This document shows positions 1 to 8,868 of a DNA stretch of 44,390 nt, in pieces; position 1 is the stretch's first letter; each line of letters opens with the position of its first letter. The notes below the pieces were generated by a model. It had not been told where the DNA came from and did not search any database. It saw only the letters and a program-made list of their open reading frames with translations. The translations under genes were made by a program, and so were the position numbers. This DNA is from a bacterium (GTDB lineage: Bacteria > Bacteroidota > Rhodothermia > Balneolales > M1805): assembly GCA_006226965.1 (NCBI GenBank), contig SBGQ01000145.1:1-44390 (forward strand), written 5' to 3'.

Positions 1-50
1 AATTGTTTAACAATCACTTATCGTTTTAAATATAGTTAAATGCATGTATT

Positions 51-1061
51 ATGAAAGATGTTGTAAGAGAAGATAGCTTTGATAAAGAATCGTTATTTAA
101 TTCACTTTTAGATTCATCAAGTGAAGCTATTGTAATTTTTGATTTGAATTACAAAATATTGGCGTTTAGTAAATCGGCTAGTGAATACACTAATTTGACA
201 GGTGGTTATGAATTAAAGGTTGGTCTGGATATGCGTGCAGCAATGACCGCCGAAAACTTTTCAAAACTATGTGAGTCAATGGAATTGATTTTGAAAGGTG
301 AAAAGCTAGAGTTTGAATACTTGAATCAAGCATGGCTAGAGAATAGATGGATAAACATCAAAATTGAGCCGATATATGTAAAAAGTAAAATTATTGGTGC
401 TTTTTGGATTTTGAATGATATCCATCAACGAAAACTAAATGAAATAGAGCTATTTAAAAGTCAGCAGAAGTTTAAAAAAACGGTTGAGGCAGCACCAACA
501 GCAATTCTGATAATAAATAGAGACAAAGAGATTATTGAATCCAATTACATGGCGTCAGAAATATTTGGTTACAGCCATGTAGAATTGCTCGGAAAAAATA
601 TCGATAATTTAGTTCCTGTGATGTTTCGAAAGTCTCATTCTGTACACCAAATTGAATATTTAAAATCACCGAAACTGTTAAAAATGGGTGATGGAAGAAT
701 GTTTCCGGCAATAAAAAAGAGTGGTGAAGAATTCTATGTCGAAATTAGTTTAAATAGTTTTGAAGTTGAAGAAAATCAATATGTAATTGCAATTATTGCG
801 GATGCCAGCGACAAAAGACAGAAACTTCAATCAATAGAAGAATATATAGGCAAATTAAAGCAAATTGCTAATAATCAATCACATGAGGTAAGAGGACCGT
901 TAGCCACCCTAAAAGGAGTTGTTCAATTAATTAATGAAGAAAAAGGTTTTGGTGAAAATGAGGTCTATTTAAATTTGTTAAATCAAGCACTCGATAAATT
1001 CGATGAAATCATAATGAAGAATGTTAAACTGGCTTCGCAAAATAAAAATATTATCGAATAG
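51..1061 (+). CDS. PAS-PAS protein with HisKA-like phosphoacceptor helix, no ATPase domain
   Basis: Two PAS sensor domains are visible (about residues 12-125 and 139-255; the second has the typical AAPTAILIINRDKEIIESN opening). They are followed by a helical segment (about 262-330) with a histidine-kinase H-box, NNQSHEVRGPLATLKG, placing the phosphoacceptor at His278. The protein stops at residue 336, before any HATPase_c catalytic domain, and no N, G1 or G2 box is encoded before the convergent gene that follows. It has no membrane segment, so it is probably a cytoplasmic sensor. It may be phosphorylated in trans by another kinase, act as a dimerising decoy, or be a relic. The ATG start is the first in frame. 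The PAS and H-box calls are firm; the role is open. Confidence 0.75.
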   Translation: MKDVVREDSFDKESLFNSLLDSSSEAIVIFDLNYKILAFSKSASEYTNLTGGYELKVGLDMRAAMTAENFSKLCESMELILKGEKLEFEYLNQAWLENRWINIKIEPIYVKSKIIGAFWILNDIHQRKLNEIELFKSQQKFKKTVEAAPTAILIINRDKEIIESNYMASEIFGYSHVELLGKNIDNLVPVMFRKSHSVHQIEYLKSPKLLKMGDGRMFPAIKKSGEEFYVEISLNSFEVEENQYVIAIIADASDKRQKLQSIEEYIGKLKQIANNQSHEVRGPLATLKGVVQLINEEKGFGENEVYLNLLNQALDKFDEIIMKNVKLASQNKNIIE

Positions 1062-1079
1062 TTGCTGTTTTGTACATGT

Positions 1080-1262
1080 TTACTGATTTAAAAACGTTAG
1101 CATTATTTGAAGTCGCTTGTTTTTTGTTTCATCTTTTTTTGCTTCCTCAATCCACTTTATATATTCACGCTTATGCGAATTAGATAATTTATTATACTTA
1201 TCTAATTCGGTTGGATGGTCACTCAAAAATTTAAGAATAGATGTTTCTGTTTCAATCCCCAT
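1080..1262 (-). CDS. Short YdeI/OmpD-associated (OmdA-like) domain protein
   Basis: A protein of 60 residues whose centre, LSNSHKREYIKWIEEAKKDE, resembles the C-terminal OmdA/YdeI domain (helix, SHxxEYxxWIxEAKxxETRxxR). It is essentially this domain alone, whereas many relatives carry an extra N-terminal domain. The ATG at 1262 lies one base after the stop of the upstream oxidoreductase gene (TAATATG), so translation is probably coupled. A TTG four codons earlier is possible but less likely. The function of the domain is not established. Its position suggests co-expression with the oxidoreductase. Confidence 0.6.
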   Translation of the reverse strand: MGIETETSILKFLSDHPTELDKYNKLSNSHKREYIKWIEEAKKDETKNKRLQIMLTFLNQ

Positions 1263-1263
1263 A

Positions 1264-2232
1264 TTATTCAAGACTTAAAACAACGTTTCCAATCTTTTGA
1301 CCTGTTTCGATATATCGATATGCCTCAGCGATTTCTTCGAATTCAAATTTCTTAGGGTCAATTAACGGTTTATACGAGCCATTAATAACCAAATCTCGCA
1401 AAAATTCAGCATCTTCTGCTTTACTAACAGGAATAGGGAATAAGACACGTTTTCTTTTTTTGTAGTTCCCTAAAATTCCCAACAACGGATTTTCAAGATG
1501 CTTACCTAATTCTGTTGAAATATAGATGCCGTTTTCTTTCAAGATGGGTTTTGCTTCTGCAAAAGAGCGTTTTCCTACAGCATCAAAGACAAAATCGAAG
1601 GTCTTGTTTAACTCAGATAACGTTTTAATTTTAGTGTAATCATAGACTTCATCGGCTCCTAAGTCTTTTACGATGTCAAGATGCTCACCGCCACATAGTG
1701 CTGTAACATGAGCGCCAAAATGTTTACAAATCTGAATTGCTGCAGAGCCAATCGAACCGGTTCCACCGTTAATTAATACTGTTTGACCGGGATGCAGATT
1801 TGCCGCTTTTATATTGCTTAGTGCATAATGACCGCCTTCAAAAATACATGCAGCTATTGTATAAGGAATGGAATCAGGAAAGGTCGTAACGACTTTATTT
1901 TCATCTATTACGAGATATTCAGCATGTCCACCAAATAAAGAGTCATCAAATCCAAATACGCTATCTCCAATTTTGAATCGCTTTACATCTGCACCAATTC
2001 CGACTACTTCACCGGCAAAGTCAGTCCCTAATACGTGAAATTTTGGCTTAAACAAACCTGAGAAAAATCGACTCACAAAATATTCAGCACTTCTAAATCC
2101 GGAATCAGTTCGGTTAACAGTACAGGCTTTATTCTTTATAAGAATTTGGTTGGGAAGTGGAGTAGGAGCGGGTATGTCTTTTATACTTATAACATCCGGT
2201 GAACCATATTGCGAAAAATAAGCTGCTTTCAT
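1264..2232 (-). CDS. MDR-family NAD(P)-dependent alcohol dehydrogenase / quinone oxidoreductase
   Basis: Medium-chain dehydrogenase/reductase of the zinc-independent quinone-oxidoreductase type. Visible signs are the N-terminal GroES-like fold (MKAAYFSQYGSPDV, GTDFAGEVVGIGADV) and the Rossmann-fold nucleotide loop in NGGTGSIGSAAIQICKHFG. It probably reduces quinones or alpha,beta-unsaturated carbonyls with NADPH; the substrate is not readable. I place the start at the ATG at 2232 because the family begins MKAAxxxxYG there. A longer frame opens at an ATG at 2310, but that codon lies inside the terminator hairpin of the upstream gene and would add 26 residues foreign to the family. The resulting length is 322 residues. 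A short OmdA-domain gene follows with one base between. Confidence 0.85.
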   Translation of the reverse strand: MKAAYFSQYGSPDVISIKDIPAPTPLPNQILIKNKACTVNRTDSGFRSAEYFVSRFFSGLFKPKFHVLGTDFAGEVVGIGADVKRFKIGDSVFGFDDSLFGGHAEYLVIDENKVVTTFPDSIPYTIAACIFEGGHYALSNIKAANLHPGQTVLINGGTGSIGSAAIQICKHFGAHVTALCGGEHLDIVKDLGADEVYDYTKIKTLSELNKTFDFVFDAVGKRSFAEAKPILKENGIYISTELGKHLENPLLGILGNYKKRKRVLFPIPVSKAEDAEFLRDLVINGSYKPLIDPKKFEFEEIAEAYRYIETGQKIGNVVLSLE

Positions 2233-2294
2233 TTTTTTCAATCCTTGATTTAAAAATTTGGCAACTCTAACGGAGGGATTTGTGATTTGTTCAG

Positions 2295-2324
2295 AAAAAA
2301 TAAAAGCCATCGATTGATGGCTTT
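2295..2324 (-). terminator. Intrinsic terminator after the 90-residue gene
   Basis: Perfect 9-bp inverted repeat (AAAGCCATC at 2303-2311, loop GATT, GATGGCTTT at 2316-2324). Read on the minus strand it is followed by TATTTTTT. It begins 6 bases after the stop of the gene at 2331-2603. Confidence 0.75.
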
Positions 2325-2330
2325 GTTACA

Positions 2331-2603
2331 TTAATTAAGAATTAAATCGTCTTCGGTGCGTCGCATAAATTGTCTGACGTATTTCTCCATCAAAACATTA
2401 GCTTTACATTTTAATACGCCGCTCAACCAAATTTCAAGCTCTTTTCTGGTTAAAACCTGATTGATTGTCTCAGGGTCAAATGCTGCAACTAAAGTCACAC
2501 CATTATCATCTGCATTTAGAAAGCGTAAACGTTGTACGCGATAATGTTTTTTTAAATCCATACGGAAAACATGCAACTTGTCTGTAACCTCTCTTTTGGT
2601 CAT
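2331..2603 (-). CDS. Small protein, possible degenerate nucleotidyltransferase-like domain
   Basis: A 90-residue protein that I do not firmly recognise. The layout resembles a minimal (MNT-type) nucleotidyltransferase: basic helix, RVQRLRFLNA strand, a second strand (GVTLVAAFD), then a helix and ELEIWLSGVLKCKANVLM followed by a YVRQFMRR helix. This recalls the LxxxLGxKVDLV...LRPxIRERI end of that family. The catalytic GSxxxGxxxxxSDxD signature is absent (NADDNG-VTLVAAFD stands in its place), so it would not transfer nucleotides. There is no HEPN partner. The gene stands alone with its own terminator. The coding call is firm; the fold assignment is a weak resemblance. Confidence 0.55.
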   Translation of the reverse strand: MTKREVTDKLHVFRMDLKKHYRVQRLRFLNADDNGVTLVAAFDPETINQVLTRKELEIWLSGVLKCKANVLMEKYVRQFMRRTEDDLILN

Positions 2604-2800
2604 AAATGTTACCCTTCATTAGACGTTTAAATGGTTCAAATCATTAACTGTTTTGATAGAATCATGTTTCTCAATTCGAGAAAACAAATACATACATATA
2701 CCTATCGGAATCAAAGATACGGCAAAAAGAAATGTAAAAAAGCGCTTTTCTGATTAATAATCGTACCAGAATTGTTAGAAGATGACTAGGTGAGAATGTA

Positions 2801-2838
2801 GCAAAAAAAAGTCTGAGCTTTTTCAAAGGCTCAGACTT
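2801..2838 (-). terminator. Terminator of the RND efflux operon
   Basis: Perfect 10-bp inverted repeat (AAGTCTGAGC at 2809-2818, GCTCAGACTT at 2829-2838) with a run of eight A at 2803-2810, which reads as a U-tract on the minus strand. It lies about 45 bases past the stop of the pump gene. The rest of the 278-base gap up to 2604 shows nothing else that I recognise. Confidence 0.85.
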
Positions 2839-2881
2839 GGTGTCTTTTAAGGGGAAAAGCAGATAATAATTATCTACTTTT

Positions 2882-5800
2882 TTATTGGGGATTAAGCTTA
2901 TTATGAAACCAATTTTTCGTGTTTACTCCGATATAGTACATAGACGGTACCAAAAACAGGGTTAGGAATGTTGCAAAACCAAGACCAAAAATGATAGTCC
3001 ATGCCAACGGGCCCCAGAAACTGGCATTATCACCACCGAAATAAATATTTGGTGAAAAACTGGCAAACAGGCCAAAGAAGTCGATGTTTAATCCCATCGC
3101 AAGAGGAATTAAGCCAAGAATAGTTGAGGCTGCTGTAAGAATTACAGGATTCAATCGGGTTGCTCCACCTTCGATTACAGCGTCTTTTAATTCTTTGCCT
3201 TCTCCACGGAGTACATCGATATAATCAATCATAATAATTCCGTTTTTCACAACAATTCCGGCAACTGCAATAATTCCCATACCTGTAAGTACTACAGAAA
3301 TGTCCATTCCGAAAGTGGAAAACCCAATAAATACGCCAATCAAGCTGAATAACACTTGCGACATAATAATGAGCGGTTTACCAATTGAATTGAATTGTGC
3401 AACCAGAATTAAGAAGATGAGAGCAACAGCTGCTAACAGCGCAACTACTAGGAATTGTCCTGTTTCTTGCTGTTCTTTTTGTTCACCGGTTAATGCGATA
3501 GTATATCCGTTAGGAACCTGAAATTCTTTGATGTATTCCACGATTTTACCATTGATTTCATTTGCGTTGTAACCGGCCAATACATTCGATGAAAGGGTGG
3601 CCACTCGCTCTAAATCAATACGGTTAATCGCACCATAGCTGCTTGCCAGTTTTGCATCAGCAACCGCTGAAATTGGAATATCGCCTGCATTTGTTGAAAG
3701 TGGGATATTCATTAAATCAACAATATTTGAGCGGTCTTTTTCTAAAAGTCGGAGTGTTATGTCATATTCATCTTCGTCTTCACGGAAGGTTGAAATAGGT
3801 TCACCTAATAATGCTGTACGGATTGTGCTTCCCAATTGTGCATTATTAATTCCGAAACGATTCGCTTTTTCGTGGTCAACATCAACAATGATTTCCGGAT
3901 TATTTACTTGCAAGTCTGATCGCAATTCTTCGATACCGGGAATATTCTGTTTTTCGATGAATTGTTTGAATTGTTCACTTAAAGTAATTATCTGTGCAAT
4001 ATCATCACCTTTAATCTCAATATTAATTGGTTTTCCGGTAGAAGGACCGCGCTTTTCTTTCTCAACTGTGATAATTGTTCCTGGAATTCCCTGAACCTTA
4101 TCTCTGATTGTATTTAATATTTCTTGAGTTGATTCACCGTTTCTGTTTTGAAAATCAACAAACTCTACCGTTACTTTACTCTTTGTAGGAGAAGGAGTTG
4201 GGTCAATACTTCCTGATGGGTTTGCTCCAACGGCTACGTTTGAAATAACAGATTTCACTATCGGATTGTTTTTACCGATTACTTCATTCACTCGAGCTTC
4301 AATTTGTTGAGTAACACGGTAGGTTTCATCTAAATCCGTTCCGGCCGGCATTTCATTATATACGTAGATGAAGTTTGGTTCTCCTTCAGGGAAGAACACT
4401 ACTTTGGGAGATACAATTCCCAGTAAAAAGATGCTGAATACCAAAAATAGTGTTGTAATTCCTAAGATTATCCAAGGTCTGGAACCTATCAAAATCATCT
4501 GAATAATATCATGGTAATACGCTTCAATTTTAGGTAAAAGAGAGTGGTTGAATCGTCTGATAAGCGGTTGTAGTACAAACTTTTCGAGTATCCAGAGCAA
4601 GTAAATAAAGACCACAAGGTTGGCAAGGAATATACCGCCACTGATGTACATAATACCGGCAATAACGGCGATTACAACACTTGCAATAATGATAAACTTA
4701 TGGTCATGCTCTTTCTTTTGAGTTAAGTGATCTTCGTCATCACTCATAAAAGAAACCGCAAAAACCGGATTCATAATTAGTGCTACAAGCAAAGACGCTA
4801 CTAGAGTTAGAATCAATGTAACCGGTAAATAAAGCATGAATTTTCCGATTATCCCGTTCCAAAAAAGTAATGGGAAGAAGGGCGCAATGGTTGTTAGCGT
4901 TCCGGTAATTACAGGCAGGGCAATTTCCCCCGCAGCTTTTTTGGCAGCATCAATTTTACTGAGCTCACTTTTTGTTACAAATCGGTAAATGTTTTCGACC
5001 ACTACGATGGCGTTATCAACCACAATTCCCAAACCAAGAATAAGAGCGAAAAGCACCACAATGTTTATTGAAAAACCGATTGGCGGCATAACTGCAAATG
5101 CAATTAAAGAAGAAATCGGGATAGCTAAACCTACGAATACAGCGTTTTGCACACCCATAATGAACATCAATACAAGAACAACAAAGAAGAAACCCAAAAT
5201 TACCGTGTTAAATAAATTGGAAACACTGTCTTTGGTATCCTGTGAACGGTCTCCGGTAACGGTAATCGTTAATTCTTTTGGAAATTGTGTTTCTTGAAGC
5301 TCTTTTATAATGGCTAAACTGGCTTCCGACGTTTCAATCAGGTTGCCGCCGCTTTTTTTCTTAACGTTAATGGTTACAACAGGTTCTCCGTTTAGACTGG
5401 CATAACTTTCACGATCAGCAAACCCATCAATAACAGTAGCAATGTCTTTTAGATAAACGGCATCACCCCGTTTGTTTTTAATGATGAGCGATTCTAATTC
5501 ACTTGGGTGTTCAATTTCGCCATCTACACGAACGGAGCGCTCAGAAGCACCGATTTGAAGCTGTCCGGCTGAAATGGTCATGTTTTTTGTTGAAACTGCT
5601 GTACGTATATCATTAAAGGTTACGTTGTTGGCGAGCATTTTCTGTAAATCCACATTTATCTGAATTTCACGTTCTAAAGCGCCTACAATTTCTGCTTCGT
5701 TTACATCAGGCAGACTTTCTATTTTATCCTGAATTTCATCAGCAAACTTTTTTAACTCAACTAAATCAAAGTTTCCGGATAAGTTGATATTCAAAATAGG

Positions 5801-6226
5801 CTGGTCGTCTAAGTTAAAGTCGCTTACCTGAGGTTCTTGAGTCAGATTTGTAGGTAGTTCTGCACGTGCTTTATCTACTGCATCGTTAACTTCTTGCTGT
5901 GCAACAAGTTTGTTTTTATCAGTGTCGAATTTTACAGTGATGATTGAAACAGCTTGTTTCGAAACGCTGCTGATTTCATCGATACCGTCGATACCTTTTA
6001 ATTCTTGTTCGATTGGACGTGTAATCACGTTTTCGATGTCGGTAGGAGATGCTCCGGCATAAATGGTAACCACACTAAAAATCGGAATTTCAACCTCAGG
6101 ATACGATTCCTTAGGTAGCGTGATGTAAGCAAATGAGCCTATAATCGTAATCAAAACAGTTAACAGATAAACAGTTGTTCTGTTGTTGATGGAAAGGCTG
6201 GATAGTTTAAATTCTTTAAAATTCAT
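2882..6226 (-). CDS. RND efflux pump inner-membrane permease (AcrB/HAE1-like)
   Basis: Proton-driven inner-membrane pump of the AcrB class, 1114 residues, with the family's two halves of membrane helices and large periplasmic loops. The first helix is at about 15-37. Helix 4 carries GIVVDNAIVVVEN, with Asp404 at the AcrB Asp407 position and Asn405 where AcrB has a second Asp. The helix-10 lysine is present in IVVKNGIIMID. About 25 residues between the halves (near residue 505) are charged and are followed by extra hydrophobic segments. The methionine clusters of metal exporters such as CusA are absent, so organic compounds are the likelier substrates. It is the last gene of a tetR-tolC-adaptor-pump operon, 20 bases after the adaptor gene. 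Confidence 0.93.
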   Translation of the reverse strand: MNFKEFKLSSLSINNRTTVYLLTVLITIIGSFAYITLPKESYPEVEIPIFSVVTIYAGASPTDIENVITRPIEQELKGIDGIDEISSVSKQAVSIITVKFDTDKNKLVAQQEVNDAVDKARAELPTNLTQEPQVSDFNLDDQPILNINLSGNFDLVELKKFADEIQDKIESLPDVNEAEIVGALEREIQINVDLQKMLANNVTFNDIRTAVSTKNMTISAGQLQIGASERSVRVDGEIEHPSELESLIIKNKRGDAVYLKDIATVIDGFADRESYASLNGEPVVTINVKKKSGGNLIETSEASLAIIKELQETQFPKELTITVTGDRSQDTKDSVSNLFNTVILGFFFVVLVLMFIMGVQNAVFVGLAIPISSLIAFAVMPPIGFSINIVVLFALILGLGIVVDNAIVVVENIYRFVTKSELSKIDAAKKAAGEIALPVITGTLTTIAPFFPLLFWNGIIGKFMLYLPVTLILTLVASLLVALIMNPVFAVSFMSDDEDHLTQKKEHDHKFIIIASVVIAVIAGIMYISGGIFLANLVVFIYLLWILEKFVLQPLIRRFNHSLLPKIEAYYHDIIQMILIGSRPWIILGITTLFLVFSIFLLGIVSPKVVFFPEGEPNFIYVYNEMPAGTDLDETYRVTQQIEARVNEVIGKNNPIVKSVISNVAVGANPSGSIDPTPSPTKSKVTVEFVDFQNRNGESTQEILNTIRDKVQGIPGTIITVEKEKRGPSTGKPINIEIKGDDIAQIITLSEQFKQFIEKQNIPGIEELRSDLQVNNPEIIVDVDHEKANRFGINNAQLGSTIRTALLGEPISTFREDEDEYDITLRLLEKDRSNIVDLMNIPLSTNAGDIPISAVADAKLASSYGAINRIDLERVATLSSNVLAGYNANEINGKIVEYIKEFQVPNGYTIALTGEQKEQQETGQFLVVALLAAVALIFLILVAQFNSIGKPLIIMSQVLFSLIGVFIGFSTFGMDISVVLTGMGIIAVAGIVVKNGIIMIDYIDVLRGEGKELKDAVIEGGATRLNPVILTAASTILGLIPLAMGLNIDFFGLFASFSPNIYFGGDNASFWGPLAWTIIFGLGFATFLTLFLVPSMYYIGVNTKNWFHNKLNPQ

Positions 6227-6246
6227 GTTCTTATCTCTGAATGAAT

Positions 6247-7293
6247 TTAATTTTCCTGAATTGAAATGGCTGCGCCGTTTACAAGGTTGCTAAATCCTTC
6301 GGTAATTAATAAATCGCCTTTGTTTAGCCCTGATTCAATAATTAAGTCGTTATCGTAGAACAAGCCGGTCGTAATCTTTTTTGATTGGGCAACCCAAGAG
6401 CTTCCCGTTTTTTGAGCAACAAATACAGTTTGTTCACCACGAGCTATTTGCAAGGTATTTACCGGAATAATGATTTCATTATGGGTAAGAACATCGTTTA
6501 TTTTCACTTTCGCCATCATATTCGGACGAATATTTCCGGATGCATTCGGGATGTAAATTTCTACGGTAAATGTTCTGTTAGAAGCATTTATCGCTTTACT
6601 GACCACATCAATTTTTGTGTTGATGGTTTCATTTAAACTTGGAAAATAGATTTCGACACTGTCGGTTGGGTCAACGCGTGTAATATATGTTTCAGAAATC
6701 TTAGCGGTAACTTTGAGTGCGTCTAAATTCGTGAGTTGAAAGGCTGCCGCTTGCGGACTGGCAATTTCGCCGACCTTTAAGTTCACTTTATCAATCGTGC
6801 CGGAAATGGTTGCTTTGATAAAGTAATTCGCATATTGCTCTTTTAAAATCGCGAGTTGACTTTTAGCAGATTCAAACTGAGTTTCTGCCTGTAAAAATTC
6901 GACTTCTGAGCCAATATTTTGCTCACGCAAGTTTTTTTGACGTTCATAAATCGTTTCAGCTAAATTCAGTTGAGTTTCAACCTGCTCGATTTGATTACGA
7001 ATAATTTTGGAGTCCAAAGTGGCTAATATTGCACCTTGCTCAACTTTGTCACCCGATCTTACGTGCAGTTTTTCAACGGTAGCGGCAGCTTTTGGTGTAA
7101 TTAGAATCGTTTTATCAGATTCAACATCACCTAAAACAGAAATGAAATGGCGAAATGTTGAAGGCTGTAATTCTTTAACATAAACAGGAGTGGATTTGTG
7201 CGTTTCAGCCAGAGTACTATTTTCTTCTGCTGAACTATTTCCACAGGCATTTGCGATAACTAAGAGTGCAAATAAATAAACAGTTGGTTTCAT
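6247..7293 (-). CDS. RND efflux periplasmic adaptor lipoprotein (HlyD/AcrA family)
   Basis: Membrane-fusion protein that links the pump to the outer-membrane channel. It starts with a lipoprotein signal (MKPTVYLFALLVIANACG, lipobox Cys17), so it should be lipid-anchored. The hairpin region (about residues 85-150, with EQVETQLNLAETIYERQKN) is a coiled coil. It is flanked by the two lipoyl half-motifs: SGDKVEQGAILATLD before it and ISGTIDKVNLKVGE after it. The beta-barrel and membrane-proximal domains follow. The length of 348 residues is normal. It lies between the tolC-like and pump genes with gaps of 15 and 20 bases. Confidence 0.92.
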   Translation of the reverse strand: MKPTVYLFALLVIANACGNSSAEENSTLAETHKSTPVYVKELQPSTFRHFISVLGDVESDKTILITPKAAATVEKLHVRSGDKVEQGAILATLDSKIIRNQIEQVETQLNLAETIYERQKNLREQNIGSEVEFLQAETQFESAKSQLAILKEQYANYFIKATISGTIDKVNLKVGEIASPQAAAFQLTNLDALKVTAKISETYITRVDPTDSVEIYFPSLNETINTKIDVVSKAINASNRTFTVEIYIPNASGNIRPNMMAKVKINDVLTHNEIIIPVNTLQIARGEQTVFVAQKTGSSWVAQSKKITTGLFYDNDLIIESGLNKGDLLITEGFSNLVNGAAISIQEN

Positions 7294-7308
7294 GGTGTGA
7301 GGATTCTT

Positions 7309-8841
7309 TTAGTTTAATACAATTTTTTCTTTGATAGTCTGAATGTCTTGTGCCACAAACGGTACTTGTCCGACAGCTTGGTCGTATAAAGCTTTAGACA
7401 TTAAATAACCGGACACCATTTGGGCATAATTGATTTCAGCTTGATGCAATTGTAATTCCGCATCGGTTACATCTTTTTGTGAGCCTACGCCATTCTTATA
7501 CCGTACTTGCGCTCGTTCAAAACCTGTTTTCGCTTGCTGTACGGCCTTTTTTAAGGCTTCATTTGTTTGAATAGCTTCCTTCAAGTTAAGACGAGCTGAA
7601 TAGATTTCTTTGTGTGCATCTTGTTGGGCTTGATTGATTTGTAATTCAGTGTCTTTAATTTGAATTTTTGCAATCTGTACAGCAGCCAGACGTTTAAAAC
7701 CGGAGAAAATCGGAACTTGTAAACCGATTCCTAATGTTTGTGAACGAGCACGGTTTGTTTCATCACCAAAGAAATCGGGAGCTCCGGCCTGAGATGAAGC
7801 CCAAAATAAATTGTAATTTGCGTTTAAGGTCGGCAGGAAAGAGCTTATTTCAGCTGTTAATTGTTTTCCTTGCAAATTTTTCTGAATACCAAGTACACGT
7901 AAATCGCCTCTTAGGGATAGCGCATCTTTTAAATACTCTTGCTCATCATTCAAATTAACAGGAGTGAGTTGGTCTATTTTTTTGATGGAAGAGTTCTGAG
8001 GTGATTCTGATGAAGAAGAAAGAATATTGAACTCAGCGAGATTTCCTTCAATCGAAATTGGAAGATTAACAGGTAAGCCTAAAACACTTAGAAGTTCTTG
8101 TTTAGCTTTTTCAACTTCGTATGTTGCTTTTGTGAGTTGCGGTTCAACATTTGCCAGCTGAACTTCAAGCGATAAGACTGAATAATCGTCAGTAAATCCC
8201 TGTTTCGCATATTCTCTGGTATCATCAAGGTTGATTTTTAAACGATTGTATTGGGCTTCAACCAATCGGTATTTTTCCTTTGAAACTAAAGCCTGATAAT
8301 AAGCAATGCGTGTTTGAGTCACTATACCTTGTGCTGTGGCCCTCATACCTTCGGTTTGCGCAGCTTTGTATAATTCTGAACTACTAATCCCTACAAATGC
8401 CTGTCCGCTGAATAAAGTTTGTGAAACAGCAAAACCGCCATTCCAACTGTTATCTGTTCCAAACTCTGCCGGCATTAATAAGTCAGGGTCAGCAGTAGGG
8501 TCGAAGATTCTAGCAGGAATAAATGTTACAGGAATCTCTAGATTTCGAGTGTAATTCATATTCGCAGAAATGGTAGGCATTACGCTTCCCCATGCGATTC
8601 TGATTTGTTCATCAGCTGTTTTTAGTGCTAATAAACTTCGTTTTATTTGTGTGTTATTGGCTAAGGCAATAGTTATCGCCTGCTCTAAATCAATCTTTTG
8701 TTGACTGCTTGATTGAGCCTGTGAAAATGTATTCTGGGTGAATACAGATGCGTTGATACTCAAGAAAAATAGTAGTGCAAAAACTACCTTTATTCTCAAG
8801 AAATGAGCTTGTTGTGAGTGTTTATCAGGTTGATTATGCAT
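7309..8841 (-). CDS. TolC-family outer-membrane efflux channel
   Basis: Outer-membrane factor of the tripartite pump. After an N-terminal signal segment (hydrophobic VVFALLFFLSINASVF) it has the two long alpha-helical OEP repeats of TolC (about 50-270 and 300-500), rich in heptads such as AYYQALVSKEKYRLVEAQYN. Its size, 510 residues, fits the family. I chose the ATG at 8841. A GTG at 8868 directly abuts the tetR stop (TAAGTG) and would add nine residues, so the true start is uncertain. It is the second gene of the efflux operon. Confidence 0.9.
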   Translation of the reverse strand: MHNQPDKHSQQAHFLRIKVVFALLFFLSINASVFTQNTFSQAQSSSQQKIDLEQAITIALANNTQIKRSLLALKTADEQIRIAWGSVMPTISANMNYTRNLEIPVTFIPARIFDPTADPDLLMPAEFGTDNSWNGGFAVSQTLFSGQAFVGISSSELYKAAQTEGMRATAQGIVTQTRIAYYQALVSKEKYRLVEAQYNRLKINLDDTREYAKQGFTDDYSVLSLEVQLANVEPQLTKATYEVEKAKQELLSVLGLPVNLPISIEGNLAEFNILSSSSESPQNSSIKKIDQLTPVNLNDEQEYLKDALSLRGDLRVLGIQKNLQGKQLTAEISSFLPTLNANYNLFWASSQAGAPDFFGDETNRARSQTLGIGLQVPIFSGFKRLAAVQIAKIQIKDTELQINQAQQDAHKEIYSARLNLKEAIQTNEALKKAVQQAKTGFERAQVRYKNGVGSQKDVTDAELQLHQAEINYAQMVSGYLMSKALYDQAVGQVPFVAQDIQTIKEKIVLN

Positions 8842-8868
8842 TTGGTTGTATTTATTGGTGGTATGCAC

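Noticed and set aside
2-14. Short palindrome ATTGTT-T-AACAAT at the window edge
   Set aside because: Too short and AT-rich to weigh, and its upstream context is missing.
1062-1079. Frameshift hiding a kinase ATPase domain after the PAS gene
   Set aside because: The next gene starts on the other strand within 20 bases and no ATPase motif occurs in any frame there.
2233-2310. N-terminal extension of the oxidoreductase to the ATG at 2310
   Set aside because: The added 26 residues are unlike the family and the ATG sits inside a terminator hairpin.
3300-5297. Plus-strand reading frames inside the RND pump gene
   Set aside because: They lie opposite a highly conserved coding sequence, have no domain or start signal of their own and are shadows of it.
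2882-6226. CusA-type metal exporter
   Set aside because: No methionine-rich metal-relay residues, and the adaptor lacks metal-binding segments.
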